Positions 11,871 through 23,379 of a DNA stretch of 64,000 nucleotides are shown piece by piece. Made by a program: the position numbers and the translations under genes. The DNA is from Aquarana catesbeiana (lineage: Eukaryota > Chordata > Amphibia > Anura > Ranidae). The stretch is taken from assembly GCF_042186555.1 (NCBI RefSeq), contig NC_133336.1, positions 34,907,082 to 34,971,081 of the forward strand. The letters run 5' to 3'. Every line of letters starts with the position of its first letter. The first letter of the stretch is position 1. The notes beneath the pieces are model-generated. The model had not been told where the DNA came from. It searched no databases and saw only the letters and a program-made list of their open reading frames with translations.

Positions 11871-13110
11871 GAACTATCTATATAGTGCAGCGCAACTAGC
11901 AACAGATTTACCAAAATTATCAGTGAGTAAATATACAGAACAGTGTAACAGTTTTTTTTTAATCTGAGAACTATTGTAATTCATAAATGAAACGGTGAAT
12001 CCAAAAAAAAGGAATGGCCAGTAGTTTCAATAACTCAACAGTTTATTGTGCTATTAGTTCAATTGGCAGAAATGCCAAAATACTGTGATCTTTCCACCTC
12101 TCTGTAGAAAAATTGAAACAGTGCTCATACACAATCCTCCACCAGTGATTAGATGGCAGCTCACCTTATACTTAGACTCCTGTTTTACCAGCGAGTTCCA
12201 GTAAGCTAATGGGGATAAACTTGGGTGTGTGCTTCCGCTCCGCTCTTAGTCTCCAACACCTCCTTTCAGTGATGTATACTCTCATACAGCAGTAGATGTA
12301 AATAGATAAAAAAAAAAAATCTAGTGCTCTCTGTAAAAGATTTAATATCAAGTAAAATAGAGATATTGTACCCACATAAAAGGTACTCAACTGTGCCGGC
12401 GTATCAAACAGGTAGCATAATCCCAGCGTGCTTCAACGTGGGTGGCGGTGACCACGGGATGATAAACGGAGGGTATGGCTCCTCATCCCAGACACGTGTC
12501 GTCCTGGGTGTAAACTTCATCAGTAGGGTCACCCAGGACAACACGCGTCTGGGATGAGGAGCCATACCCTCGGTTATCATCTCGCGGTCACTGCCACCCA
12601 CATTGAAGCATGCTGGGATTATGCTACCTGTCTGATACGCCGGAACAGATGAGTGCCTTTTATGTGAGTGCAATCTCTCTATTTTATTTGATATTAAAGC
12701 TTTTACAGAAAGCACTAGATATATTTTATCTATTTACATATACCGCTGTACCAGAGTAATGTGAAGAAAATGGCTGCACACCAATGTAATGAAAGTCCAT
12801 TTATTTGCAATTCCATAAAAGTGCATGACACACACCACAAGTACATCAGCCAGGGCAGAGGTTGATGCATTTTACACAACTACATTATGCTTACTCATAA
12901 CCTGACAGGTCACCCCTGTGTGAACCAGCCCTTATTGTAACTACTGGCCATTTCTTTTTTGGATTCACTTTCACTGTTTAATTTATGAATAGCCATTGTT
13001 CTCGGATTAAAAAAAAAAAAAAATCTTACACTGTTATGTATATTTATTCACTGATAATTTGGTTAATTTGTTGCTAGTTGCGCTGCACTATATAGATTGT
13101 TTGTCTTCAT
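11871..13110. repeat. Nested large inverted repeat with hammerhead-like centre
   Basis: Outer arms at about 11876-12040 and 12945-13098 are inverted copies (both carry CAACTAGCAACA or its complement and the TATAGTGCAGCGCAAC end). Inner arms at about 12310-12508 and 12529-12722 are another inverted pair around TCTGGGATGAGGAGCCATAC. The short centre (12509-12528) contributes CTGATGA on the minus strand. Agents of this shape in amphibian DNA are often Penelope-like element ends, which would fit the hammerhead-like core; no coding sequence remains to prove it. Confidence 0.65.
12487..12527 (-). ncRNA. Degenerate hammerhead-ribozyme-like motif
   Basis: On the minus strand the core CTGATGA (12523-12517) is followed by a weak stem II, then GACACGTGTC (12500-12491). 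The second box should read GAAA, so one core base is changed (A to C). Stem III is the minimal A-C/G-U form, and stem I can form between CCTA and TGGG (with a wobble). The substitution makes self-cleavage unlikely. Confidence 0.45.
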
Positions 13111-13444
13111 ATTCATGACTAGATTATGCTGCCGCCTTCAGGTGAATGAATACTGTCCAAATATATTAAATAAAAAAAAAAGAACAAAAAAGAAAAGCAA
13201 ACACAGATCACTGCCCAGATATTACACCTCCCAGCTCTGCTAAATCTTGATTTTGTGCAAGTGTCCTTATGAGATGTATGTGTCTGAATTATTACTGAAG
13301 ATCCCTCCCTTTGGGCGTTAGCCCTGGTTTTTACTACCTGTTCTGTACATCCCTGCTTCAGAAGGAAACGGCTTTATCTGCATCAGTCACCCATCGCCCT
13401 GAGGTCCAGTACTCAAATTCTGCTATGCAAGAACAGAGATGGCT

Positions 13445-13822
13445 GCTTTCACAATGGGGCGGTAGGGGGCGTCGGCGGTAAAACAGCGCTATTTTTAGCG
13501 CTATTTTACCGTGGTATTCGGCCGCTAGTGACCCCCCGCTGGCGGCCGAAAAAGGGTTAAAATCACTCGTACAGCGCGGCTATAGCCGCGGTATAGCCGC
13601 GCTGTCCCATTGATTTCAATGGGACAGAATACACCGCTCCTTCACCGCTCCAAAGATGCGGCTTGCAGGAGATTTTTTCTTCTCCTGCCAGCGCACCGCT
13701 TCAGTGTGAAAGCCCTCGGGCTTTCACACTGAACAAACAGCGGAGGCTGTTTAGGGGCGGTTTGCAGGCGGTATTTTTAGCGCAATAACGCCTGCAAACT
13801 GTCCCAGTGTGAAAGGGGCCTA
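13445..13822. mobile_element. Palindromic MITE, 'TTTCACACTGGGGCGG' family (copy 2)
   Basis: GCTTTCACAATGGGGCGG at the left and CCCAGTGTGAAAGGGGCC at the right form the ends. The interior shares GCGCGGCTATAGCCGCGG (a self-complementary block) with the 60.95 kb copy, and ATGCGGCTTGCAGGAG. Non-coding. Confidence 0.78.
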
Positions 13823-15870
13823 ATGCTGTTGTTCAGTGCTGGGCAGCAATCACCATGGTACCAAGAGATCCTTCAGGTCCAGAATAGGCCAGATGTCTCT
13901 GTTTGGGTTAGTGAACTGAAATGGTTGGAACACAAACCAGGAGACCTCTTCCCACCTCCGTTGCAGGTGCAAGGAGCCCTTGGAAAACCAGTCTTTCCAG
14001 GACCATAAAGAAAACCGCTCTTTTTGGATCCAAGGATACCTTTGATTGCATAAAGAGGGGAGGGAGAAAGCAGCAAAACTCCTGTTGGTAGCCTTTGGAC
14101 ACTACGTTGCAGACCCAATCCTCTGTGACTTACTGAGGTTAGATGTCCGTAAAGGCCAATAGACATCCCCCAAACTGCGAGCGTAGTGGCACCCCTTTAC
14201 TGTGAGAAGGATTTGCCGAAACCAGAGAACTTGAGGGTCCAGTACTTCTTATGGAACTGGGATGTAGGCTAGGCATGGAGCCCAGGGCTTGTTGCTTAAG
14301 AAAGGAACTCCATTTGGATTCCAGGTTTCCGACCTGTCATCTTTGCTTTCTTCTTTAGGGTAAGAGTGCTTCTAACCAAAGTCACCATCTGGATGAAGGT
14401 ATCCAAGGATGGTCCAAACAAGCATTCACTCTGAAGCTGCAGAGCTGCTCCTACCTGAGAGAAGGACGCCTTAAAGAGGGCCTCTAAACTCTTATTCATG
14501 GCATCTTAAAAGATTGGGACCTCATGCACCAGGGCCATAAGGGTCTACCTCATACAGGAAATGGCCAGGTCAACATCTGAAGATCTCCATTTCCTCCTCC
14601 ATAGGGTAATGATGAGCAAAACACTCGCAGTGAAAAAACCTTCTCCGGCTGAGTCCAGATGGCATACATACCTTTTTGAAAATGAGTGCGCACTGAAAAA
14701 GACTTGGAACTTTTTGCAGCCCCCAGGAGCCAAAACCAAATTATTTTAGGGAAAAAAAGATTCCTAAAGCAGTAACTCCAGGTTAGAAGCCCACAGTTTG
14801 CTTCTTGGCAGATGTGGTGCGCACTGTGTCCTACAGCCCCAGACCTTGAGATTCCCCCTGGAAGTGCTCTAAGAGGATTCCTGATCCCCAAAAGCTTCCT
14901 TCTCTTCGTGAGGATTTTCCGCCAATGCTTCATCATCCCTAAAAAGGATAGTAAGGGAGAGAGAGCGCCTATATTTTGCATCCCAAACCATTGAGAACCT
15001 CTGAGAGTTAATTTTGCACTCTAGATACAGCTGCAGAAAATTCCTCCCTTGACACAAAGGAAGTGGAGAATTGCGCCCCCACAAAGGATGTGGAAATAGC
15101 ATAAAAGCCAGGATTCAGAATTAACCTGACCTTTTTGGGAGCGACTGCAGGGCAAACTGTGAAGAGGGTCCTCCATACCTAAAGGGGAGAATTTGGGAGC
15201 CCATCACATTGTTCATCCCCCAATCTCTCTGCGTGCACAAGGCAATGGCTTGCTGAGGGTTAATAGGCCTCTGAAACCCAGAAGGGAGAGGCCACCTAGC
15301 TGAGAGGGGTGACCAGCCTAGGCCAAAACACCAATGTGGCAATTCACCTCAACAGAAGTGTCCCGATACTTGCTGCGCCTAAGCAGAGGCTGCTGTGCAG
15401 GGCTGAGACAGTATGGATTGGTGAGTTATTCTGCAGTGTGGTGCAACCAATGCCAGAATACCAGGAGGTGAGAATTTTGCCCCTGAGGAAAATGGTAGAT
15501 GCGGACGATGATGTTGTCGTGACGGACCTCCCCTCCACCACAGTCATATGTGGCTTCACATGGAAAAACTACCTAAATTACCCACACCGGGCTGTACTGA
15601 CCAATCCGTATGAAGCCCTCCACTACTCAAGCAGGGGTGTTAGGAATAGGCCATCAAATCTGGAACTAAGCAGTAGATACATCCATCACCTAAGGACACT
15701 AGCTTAAAAAACTCAGGCTAGCTGAGCGGAGAAGAGTTATATTTGGCCAGTGTTCATTCACCCGAAGGTGGCAGCCTAACCCAAGCAGTCATGAATGAAG
15801 CCCTCTGTGTCCTGTGATGTATGAAAGAAATTTTGGGTGTCTGATACATCAGTTTTTTTTTTTTTACACA
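13823..15870 (-). pseudogene. DIRS retrotransposon remnant (gag to RT start)
   Basis: On the minus strand around 13830-13930 the frame reads PFQFTNPNRDIWPILDLKDL, close to the entry of a DIRS-type RT (R/W-PILDLK). Upstream (14300-15300) only short interrupted frames remain, where gag-like sequence would be expected. At 15810-15835 a GTGTCCTGTGATGTATGAAA segment resembles the DIRS end seen at 1.1 kb. The copy has many stops and the boundaries are approximate. Confidence 0.5.
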
Positions 15871-16277
15871 GAGCTGTAGAAGTGATCGGAAGGCTGTAAA
15901 GCTGACAGCTCAGATTGTTTAGGTGTCAAAGGGTTAAAGCTGATGATCAATTTCTCCAACACAGATGGAACTTTAACAGATTTAACACTAGAGCTAGGTC
16001 CTAAACAACAAACCATACCAATAAGAGTAGTCACATTGAACAGCAGACTTATAGATGGACAATGCTATGCTCAAAAGTAAAAGCAGAAAAGTATCTCTAA
16101 ATAATACTTTTATGGCTAGTAAAGGAGATCGAGAGAATATGTGGTACTTAAATGTGGGACGTTTTACCTTATAAAAAAATGTCAATTGACTGACAAGTTC
16201 ACTTTACAACAGAAAAGTGTTAAAACACACACAAAAAAATCTGGCACAATCAACACGACGTTTATAGCAATAATTAC

Positions 16278-16332
16278 CTTTCCCCAAGGATGTCACCCTT
16301 CGAGAAGTTGGTGTTGCTTGGATCTTGCATCC
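16278..16332 (-). CDS. MIS18BP1: MIS18BP1 internal exon (TPTSRR segment)
   Basis: A 55-bp exon between a strong acceptor (TTTCTTGTTAG) and a GTAATT donor (GT at 16277-16276). In phase 0 it encodes GCKIQATPTSRRVTSLGK and leaves one base, which the last exon completes. The phosphoacceptor-like TPTSRR run resembles the short TPTPRR segment that I recall just before the C-terminus of the vertebrate protein. Both flanking phases fit. The exon is small, so its identity rests on splice signals, phase and this motif. Confidence 0.7.
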
Positions 16333-16499
16333 CTAACAAGAAATAAAAAAAAAAGACAAGATATATAATATCATAACATTTCCTTTACAAAGTGGCATTA
16401 TTAGAGATGGCAATTACGGTATACTATTTTGCTGATTCAGAAGCTTCAAGTTGTGTATAAATCAACCATTTTCCAAAGCGCTCCTTACATGTGGGGTGC

Positions 16500-17121
16500 T
16501 GGCCATGACATACTGCCTGGCCACTTTTACCTCCTTCCTCACCAGGCTAATTTTCAGCTTTCAGCGTTGTCACACTTTGAATGGCAATTATTGCACGGTC
16601 ATAGAACACTGTACCCAAACAACATTTTTATCATTTCTTTCACATAAATAGAGCTTTCTTTTGGTGGTATTTAATCACCACTGGGGCTTTTTATTTTTTG
16701 TTAAACAAAAGAAGAAAAAAAATACTTTCATAGTTTGTTATAAAATTTTGCAAACAAGTAATTTTTCTCCTTCACTGATGAGGCTGCACTGGTGGGCACA
16801 GTTGGGACTGCACTAATAATGTGTACATGTCCAGTTTAGAGAAGCTGGTTATCGGCTCTCTTCTCTTCTCATGCTGTCAGCATGAGGAAAGGAGTGCTGA
16901 TAACTGGCTTCTATTTACATCCGTGATTGGATACAGCTGATCACGTGGTAAAGAGCCACTGCTTGGCTCTGTACCTCAATCTGTGATCAGCAGCGTCCTC
17001 TGGACACTGATCACAGAGCGCACTGCCCACGCCCCGCGGCGGGTGCAATCACGTGAAGCCACCATAGGATGGCCTCCCTGATAGCCGTCATTAAGCTATA
17101 GCGCGGTCGGGAAGTGGTTAA
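16500..17121. mobile_element. TTAA-flanked element, 'TTTCTTTTGGTGGTATTT' family
   Basis: It contains CACTTTGAATGGCAATTA and AGCTTTCTTTTGGTGGTATT, the same phrases as at 34.3, 39.0, 49.4 and 49.7 kb. The right end is GGAAGTGG then TTAA at 17118-17121. The left end is diffuse. Non-autonomous, with TTAA target preference as in piggyBac or Kolobok elements. Confidence 0.6.
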
Positions 17122-18323
17122 CCACTTAAGGACTAGTCCCGATTTGAGATTTTGCTGTTTACAAGTTTAAAAAATTTTTTTGCTAGAATTAAAATTACTT
17201 AGAACCCCAAAACCCATTATAGATTGTTTTTTTTCTAACACCCTAGAGAATAAAATGGCGGTCATTGCAATACTTTTTTTCACACCGAATTTGCACAGCG
17301 GTCTTACAAGCGCACTTTTTTTGGAAAAAATTCACTTTTTTGAATTAAAAAAAAATAAGACAACAGTAAAGTTAGCCCAATTTTTTTTATATTGTGAAAG
17401 ATAATGTTATGCCAAGTAAATTGATAACCAACATGTCACGCTTCAAAATTGCGCCCGCTCGTGGAATGGAATCAAACTTTTACCCTTAAAAATCTCCATA
17501 GGCGACGTTTAAAAAATTCTACAGGTTGCATGTTTTGAGTTACAGAGGAGGTCTGGGGCTAGAATTATTGCTCTCGCTCTAACGATAGTGGCGATACCTC
17601 ACATGTGTGGTTTGACCACTGTTTTCATATGCGGGCGCTACTCACGTATGCATACGCTTCTGCGCGCGAGCTCGTCGGGACGGGGTGCTTTAAAAAAATG
17701 TATTATTTTTTTTTCTTAATTTACTTGATTTTATTTTTTCAGTTTAAAAAAAAAAAAAAAATGGGTCACTTTTATTCCTACTACAAGGAATGTAAACATC
17801 CCTTGTAATAGAAAAAAGCATGACAGGACCTCTTAAATATGAGATCTGGGGTCAAAAAGTCCTCAGATCTCATACTTGAACTAAAATGCAATAAAAAAAA
17901 AAATTAAATAAATAAATTTTGTCATTTGAAAAAAAAGATTTTTTTTAAAAATGGCCCTTTAAGACGTATGGGTGGAGATGACGATATGATGTCGCTTCAG
18001 CCCTGCTATGGTATGAAGACAGGTGGGGGCCATCTTAGCCTCACTCGTCTCCATACCCAGCCACGGACAGGTCCTGATCGCCTCCGCCGCTGCCGACTGC
18101 TCCAGTAAGCGGTGGAGGGCGCAGGAGAGGGGGACCCCTCTCCTGTCGCCGATAACAGTGATCTCGCTGCGAATCCGCCGCAGAGACCACCATTATCGTA
18201 AACACAACCGGCTCCTGAACAGGTGGATACCTCGGATGTGGCAGCAGCTGCTGCCGTTACCGAGATATCCATCTTCAAAGCGCCGACGTATATGTACAGG
18301 AGCCGGTCGGCAAGTGGTTTTAA
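17118..18323. mobile_element. TTAA-flanked element, CCACTTAAGG ends
   Basis: Starts TTAACCACTTAAGG and ends CAAGTGGTTTTAA (TTAA 18320-18323). The phrases ATTGCGCCCGCTCGTGG and TTACAGAGGAGGTCTGG recur in the 60.5-62.05 kb element. It shares its left TTAA with the right end of the preceding element. No ORF of note. Confidence 0.68.
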
Positions 18324-18906
18324 AGTAGAACTACACGGCTCATCTGAGTACACAAACCAAAAATGCTATTTAATTCATTTTTCATATTCAACGCAAACTC
18401 TCGTATATATCCATGTTTCCATGCTTTATTTTGCTGAGAAATTACTTTGAAAAACACCCCTTTTAGCATTGCTGGCCGTGGCCATCTTGAGTAAGGGCAG
18501 ATGAGTCGAGTAGCATTTACTTCCTGGAATGCATCTGCCCTTAGAGCAGGCATACTGGCAGGAGGGTGAGCTTAGATGAGCAAACCTCTCCTCCTCTCCT
18601 GAAGACTCCTGAGAAGTATGACATAATTTCCCTAGGCATGGAAGTTTACCAGAAGTAAATATAATATACTTTACTATCCATTTATTAATGCTAGCAGCAT
18701 AAGGATTATAAATAGTGTTTACCGAGAGAGCAAAGTTCTACTTTGAGCTTTGGGGATATGTCAATATTCCAAATCTCAGGTGTCTAGTCTGGAAACAAGA
18801 GGAGTGGGCCAACCCAGAAGGCTTTAGGGAGCCCCTTTGATGGTCATTGGCTGAGATTAGCAGTCCAGGCTTTCATTGTTAGGACCCTTAGGGGAATGCT
18901 TCAGAC

Positions 18907-19355
18907 CTGGGGCGTTGCTAGGTCTACAAAAGATCTGGGGCTAGAGCCCATAGCACATGTATAAACAGTAATATACGTCAGTAATATACGTGTGTGTGTA
19001 TATATTCTCAGAGAACCCCCCCCCCCCCCTTACATCATGGTCCCCAGAGAGCCCCCCCCTTACTACAGGGTCCCCAGAGAGCCTCCTCCTTACATCAGAG
19101 TCCCCAGAGAGCTTCCCCCTTGCATCAGGGTCCCCAGAGAGCCCCCCACTTACATAAGGGCTCCCAGAGAGCCTCCCCCTTAAATCAGGGTCCCCAGAGA
19201 GCCTCCCGCTTGCATCAGGTCCCCAAAGAGCCCCCAATTACATCAGGGTCCCCAGAGAACCTCCCCTCCCCTTGGGGACCCCTGCAGAGACTCGGGGTTA
19301 TGGGCCCCAGATTCGGGGCTATAGCCCCAAAAGCCACCCCCTAGCAACGCCACTG
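18907..19355. mobile_element. hAT-like MITE containing a minisatellite
   Basis: GGGGCGTTGCTAGG at the left and CCTAGCAACGCCACTG at the right are inverted. The CAGTGGCG-type terminus is usual for hAT elements. The centre is almost entirely a tandem array (19010-19262). Confidence 0.65.
19010..19262. repeat. Minisatellite, about 30-bp unit
   Basis: Around eight units built on GGTCCCCAGAGAGCC followed by a C-rich stretch and TTACATCA. Units vary slightly in length and sequence. The array lies inside the hAT-like element. Confidence 0.85.
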
Positions 19356-20326
19356 CTTCAGACTAACCAAGTTTTTTGTCAAATGGGCGCCAGCAGGACC
19401 CCTCAGGGTTGCTCCCCTTTTGCAGACGACTCACCATGGTATAGGTGTGAGTGAATGCCCCTAGTGGAACTCCCAATGACACTGAAGAGCAGCAGTAATG
19501 GTGCATACCTCTGTGACACACAGGAGTCCACACGTGTCCAAAAAAAAAAAAAAAAAGTGTGCATATGCGCAGTGAGCCCTACTTCAGAAGGAAGTTGCAG
19601 TCTCTGTGAGCCTGCCTTGGTCAAAGCCCCATAGGCAAAAAAATTCCGAGTTCAAACAGAAAATGATCATCTCCATCCACCCACTCGCAACTGAATGTGT
19701 CAAAGCTGGCAGTACGCCATAATGTCCCTACGTGATGGGAGTAGCACGCCTGGGAGAAGACAATTGCTCAGCAGGAGCCTTTCCCTTGTCAGCACTGCCT
19801 GTATTGATGGGGGAATCATGCAACTTTTTTTTCCTACAATCCGTGGCTGCAGGAAATGAATTTGCACCATCTATTGCCAGCCTTACTGATGGTCATTATT
19901 GACAGTCATAAAGAGGCACGTGTCAAACACAAGGCCCGTGGGCCAAAAGCGGCCCGCCGGGCCATTTCATGTGGCCCTTGCAACTTCGACACCCCTCTCA
20001 TGTCCACCCTCACCTTGTCTCAGCAGGGAGACAGAACAGATCCTCTCTGTGCAGCTGCAGCATCCCCTCATCTCTGCCTCTTCTGGTCTCGGCATTCAAC
20101 AGACTCCAGCCCTCCTCTGGTCCTTCTCCAGATCCTGCACTTACTGCTTCCAAGCTCCACCACCAGCTTTTTTCCTAGCCACAGCACAATGTGAGGGGGG
20201 TGCTCTGTGAGGTAATGGGGGGTGGGGGACTCGACTTCTGGTGGTGGGAAGGATCTTGACATCTGATGTAAAGGGGGGTTCTCTGGACATCTAGTCTTGT
20301 GAATGGTTTGCATTATTGATAAAACA

Positions 20327-20957
20327 TACAGTATCTCACAAAAGTGAGTACACCCCTCACATTTTTGTAAATATTTTATTATATCTTTTCATGTGACAAC
20401 ACTGAAGAAATTACACTTTGCTGTAAAGTAGTGAGTGTACAGCTTGTATAACAGTGTAAATTTGCTGTCCCCTCAAAATAACTCAACACAGCCATTAATG
20501 TGTAAACCGCTGGCCACAAAAGTGAGTACGCCCCTAAGTGAAAATGTCCAAATTGTGCCCAATTAGCCATTTTCTCTCCCCAGTGTCATGTGACTTGTTA
20601 GTGCTACAAGGTCCCAGGTGTGAATGGGGAGCAGGTGTGTTAAGTGTGGTGTTATCGCTCTCACTCTCTCATACTGGTCACTGGAAGTTTAACATGGCAC
20701 CTCATGGCAAAGAACTCTCTGAGGATCTGAAAAAAAGAATTGTTGCTCTACATAAAGATGGCCTAGGCTATAAAAAGATTGCCAAGACCCTTAAACTGAG
20801 CTGCAGCATGGTGGCCAAGACCATACAGCAGTTTAAAAGGACAAGTTCCACTTGTCGCCATGGTCAACCAAAGAAGTTGAGTGCACGTGCTCAGCGTCAT
20901 ATCCAGAGGTTGTCTTTGGGAAATAGACATATGGAAAGGGGACAGCCTAATCCTTGA
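20327..20957 (+). mobile_element. Tc1-family transposon, 5' half
   Basis: Begins at a TA (20327-20328) with CAGTATCTCACAAAAGTGAG, the style of end seen in Tc1-like elements of fishes and frogs, with a long terminal repeat region including a second AAAGTGAGTAC copy near 20518. It runs into the start of the transposase and is truncated near 20957. Confidence 0.82.
20694..20957 (+). pseudogene. Tc1 transposase, N-terminal DNA-binding part only
   Basis: The ATG at 20694 opens MAPHGKELSEDLKKRIVALH and continues with GLGYKKIAKTLKLSCSMVAK, the first helix-turn-helix that binds the terminal repeat. The GRPKKLS-like linker is seen as GQPKKLSARAQRHI. The frame ends after 87 residues, before any catalytic aspartate, where the element is cut off and minus-strand DIRS sequence begins. 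A fragment, not a functional enzyme. Confidence 0.85.
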
Positions 20958-20989
20958 GACCAGAGGCTTACACAATAGACTGTTTAAGC

Positions 20990-22640
20990 CACCAAGAAAT
21001 GATGGAACTAGAGGAAGCCCTTCCGGAGCCCATCAGGAATAACAAAAAGAACAAAGAAGTAGAAGAGAGAAACCTTGAATAGCATGAACCCCATTCAAGC
21101 AGTTGAAAGAAATCTTCTGGTGAACACAAAGAACGATGTCCTAAATAAGGTGAAACGTAGAGTACCTTGGAAAAGAAGAAAGGTCTAGGCCTCAAAATGA
21201 CTTCTGCAGTTCCCCATGGGACAAAATTGGCAGTTCAGACAATCGTCTAGCAGAAGTGATTAGCAACAAGGAAAACTTTCAGAGAGCAGGTTCAAAAAGG
21301 GCAAATGCCCAAATTTAAATCCCACAGAGGTAGATTTGTCCAGGGTGACCTCATGTGAGACCCCTTGTACAAAAGTCTTGATCAAAGGGTGGGAAGCAGT
21401 CTCTGAAGAATAATGGGAAAAAGCAGACTCACCCTTGATGCTACTATGGGCCAAATGATGGAACAGGCTCAACTGCAGAAGAAAAAGGATCAATCTCACA
21501 GAGTAACTTCAGGGGTGATAGCTTCTAGACTCATACCAAGCAAAGTATGCCTTCCATGTCTGGTGATAGACCTTGCAGGAATTTGACATCCTAGTCTTAA
21601 GAATTGTAGGAATACTACGCTCAGAGATGCCCCTGTTCCTCAGAACCTGTGCTTCAACAGTCATGCCATTAAAGCCAGCAACAGAGAAGCAGGGTGGTAA
21701 ATTAGCATTTGTGATGGGAATATCGGGATGGTCTGGCCGAGTCCACAGTGCGTCTGCAAGGAGTCTTAACTGGTGGGTGTACTGAGTGTCCTGGGCGACT
21801 CTGGTGCTTTGAGAACCACTGTTTTGCCCTTTTAATCCTGTAAATCAGACCTGGAAAAAGCTTTAGGGGAGTAAAGGCATAGATCAGGTTGTACTGCTAG
21901 CCACTGAGCCACTAATGCATCCACTGCTTCCTCCAGATTCCTGAGTCAGACTGACGCCGGAGAGACCGCCAGACCTTCAAAGCTCCAGCATGTTTATCAG
22001 GAGATGAGATTACACAAAGGACCTAGTCCCCTGCACTGACAGAGTGCCCAGGACTCCTCTCCTGAACCCAACAGACTTTCATCTATTGTCAGGATCTTAA
22101 AAAACACAGGGGGAAAAAAAAACAGATTCTGAAGCCAACAGGACAGAGACAGCCCGGTCCTTGGTGTCGAACAAATTGGTCAGACTGACTTGTCTCAAAA
22201 TGACAAATTGTAGGCTTACAGATTTCTAGCATGGAACTGGGCAAATGGAATGGCATCAAAGGTGGCCACCATCAGAGCCAAGACTCTCAGGCAGTAGCAG
22301 AGAGTCAGATGGCTCCTGGACTATAGCTCATGAACCAGTGACTGGGGAGCCTGAAGATTTTTCTAGAGAAAAAATATCCTGGCCTGGAAAGTGTCCCAGA
22401 CCAGTCCCAGATATTCCAAGTGAATGTCAGCAAAAGATAGTCAAAGATGCTCAGGGCCCTACTTGACTGTTCCCTCAAGGTGGTCATCTTCCTTGGCATA
22501 ATCAAAAAAGGCTCCCAGCTAATAATATATAAATGAGGAAGTTCCCTACGACCAACCCAAATGGCCAATTCATAGAAGTGAGTCTTCAAAGACAAGTGCA
22601 AAGGCAATGCCAACTACGGAGCACTTTCCAGATCCGGCGC
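20990..22640 (-). pseudogene. DIRS retrotransposon RT-region remnant (copy B)
   Basis: Minus-strand reading of 22230-22480 gives LGYLGLVWDTFQARIF and then MVATFDAIPFAQFHAR-like sequence in broken frames. These match the RT-to-RNase H connection of DIRS elements, which also occurs in the better copy at 23.9 kb. Stops and frameshifts are frequent. Limits are approximate. Confidence 0.55.
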
Positions 22641-23379
22641 TAATATGTAGTGATCAAATTTTATTTAGCACTGCACTGTTTTTATTACAGATGTGCTAAT
22701 TTATGTATACTTATATCTATTGCACAATGTCAGCTATTTTATTTGGCACTGTTACTAAGAGGTATTCTAGTCATGGCCTTGTTTGATGTTTGCACGGTTT
22801 TTATTAATTATTTTCTCAGTTATTATTTTCTACCAATCATTATTAGTAGCGCTGCAATCTTATTTCCAGAACTAACTTGGCCAGAACAAGTAACGAAAGC
22901 TCTCAAGTGGTGCCTAGTGCCTGAGGGTCACCCCACGATGTCCAATACTGCAAGATCCAATCAGTGTCCAGAGTCAAAAGTCAAGACGAAGGACAACTGT
23001 GCTGGGTAGCTGAGAGAAACCAAGGAGGCATCCTGCAGCTACACTGAAATAAATCTTTGAGGAGGAAAAAAAAAAGTTACATTTTCAGTCAGAAAAATGT
23101 AGTAATTTTCAGTCAGAGGTGGAAATAAAATACATCCTATGACACTAGCAAATAACTGAGGCATGCTGTTAGTGCGAGGGTTTATCTCAGGGCTGATTTT
23201 TTTTGTTTGCCTTTGTCCAGTATAACTGAAGGTTTAAGACATACTGTGTGTCTCTCAGTGGTAAAGAAAGAAAAACATTTTTAATAACCTTTACTCATCT
23301 TCTTTGCATTCAAGTAATTCCTATACCCTACCTACAGCATCTCATTCTTTTTGGTCAATACCACCGCTATCCCCAACAT

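Noticed and set aside
18992..19344. Proline/arginine-rich open frames
   Set aside because: Produced by the 30-bp minisatellite within a MITE.
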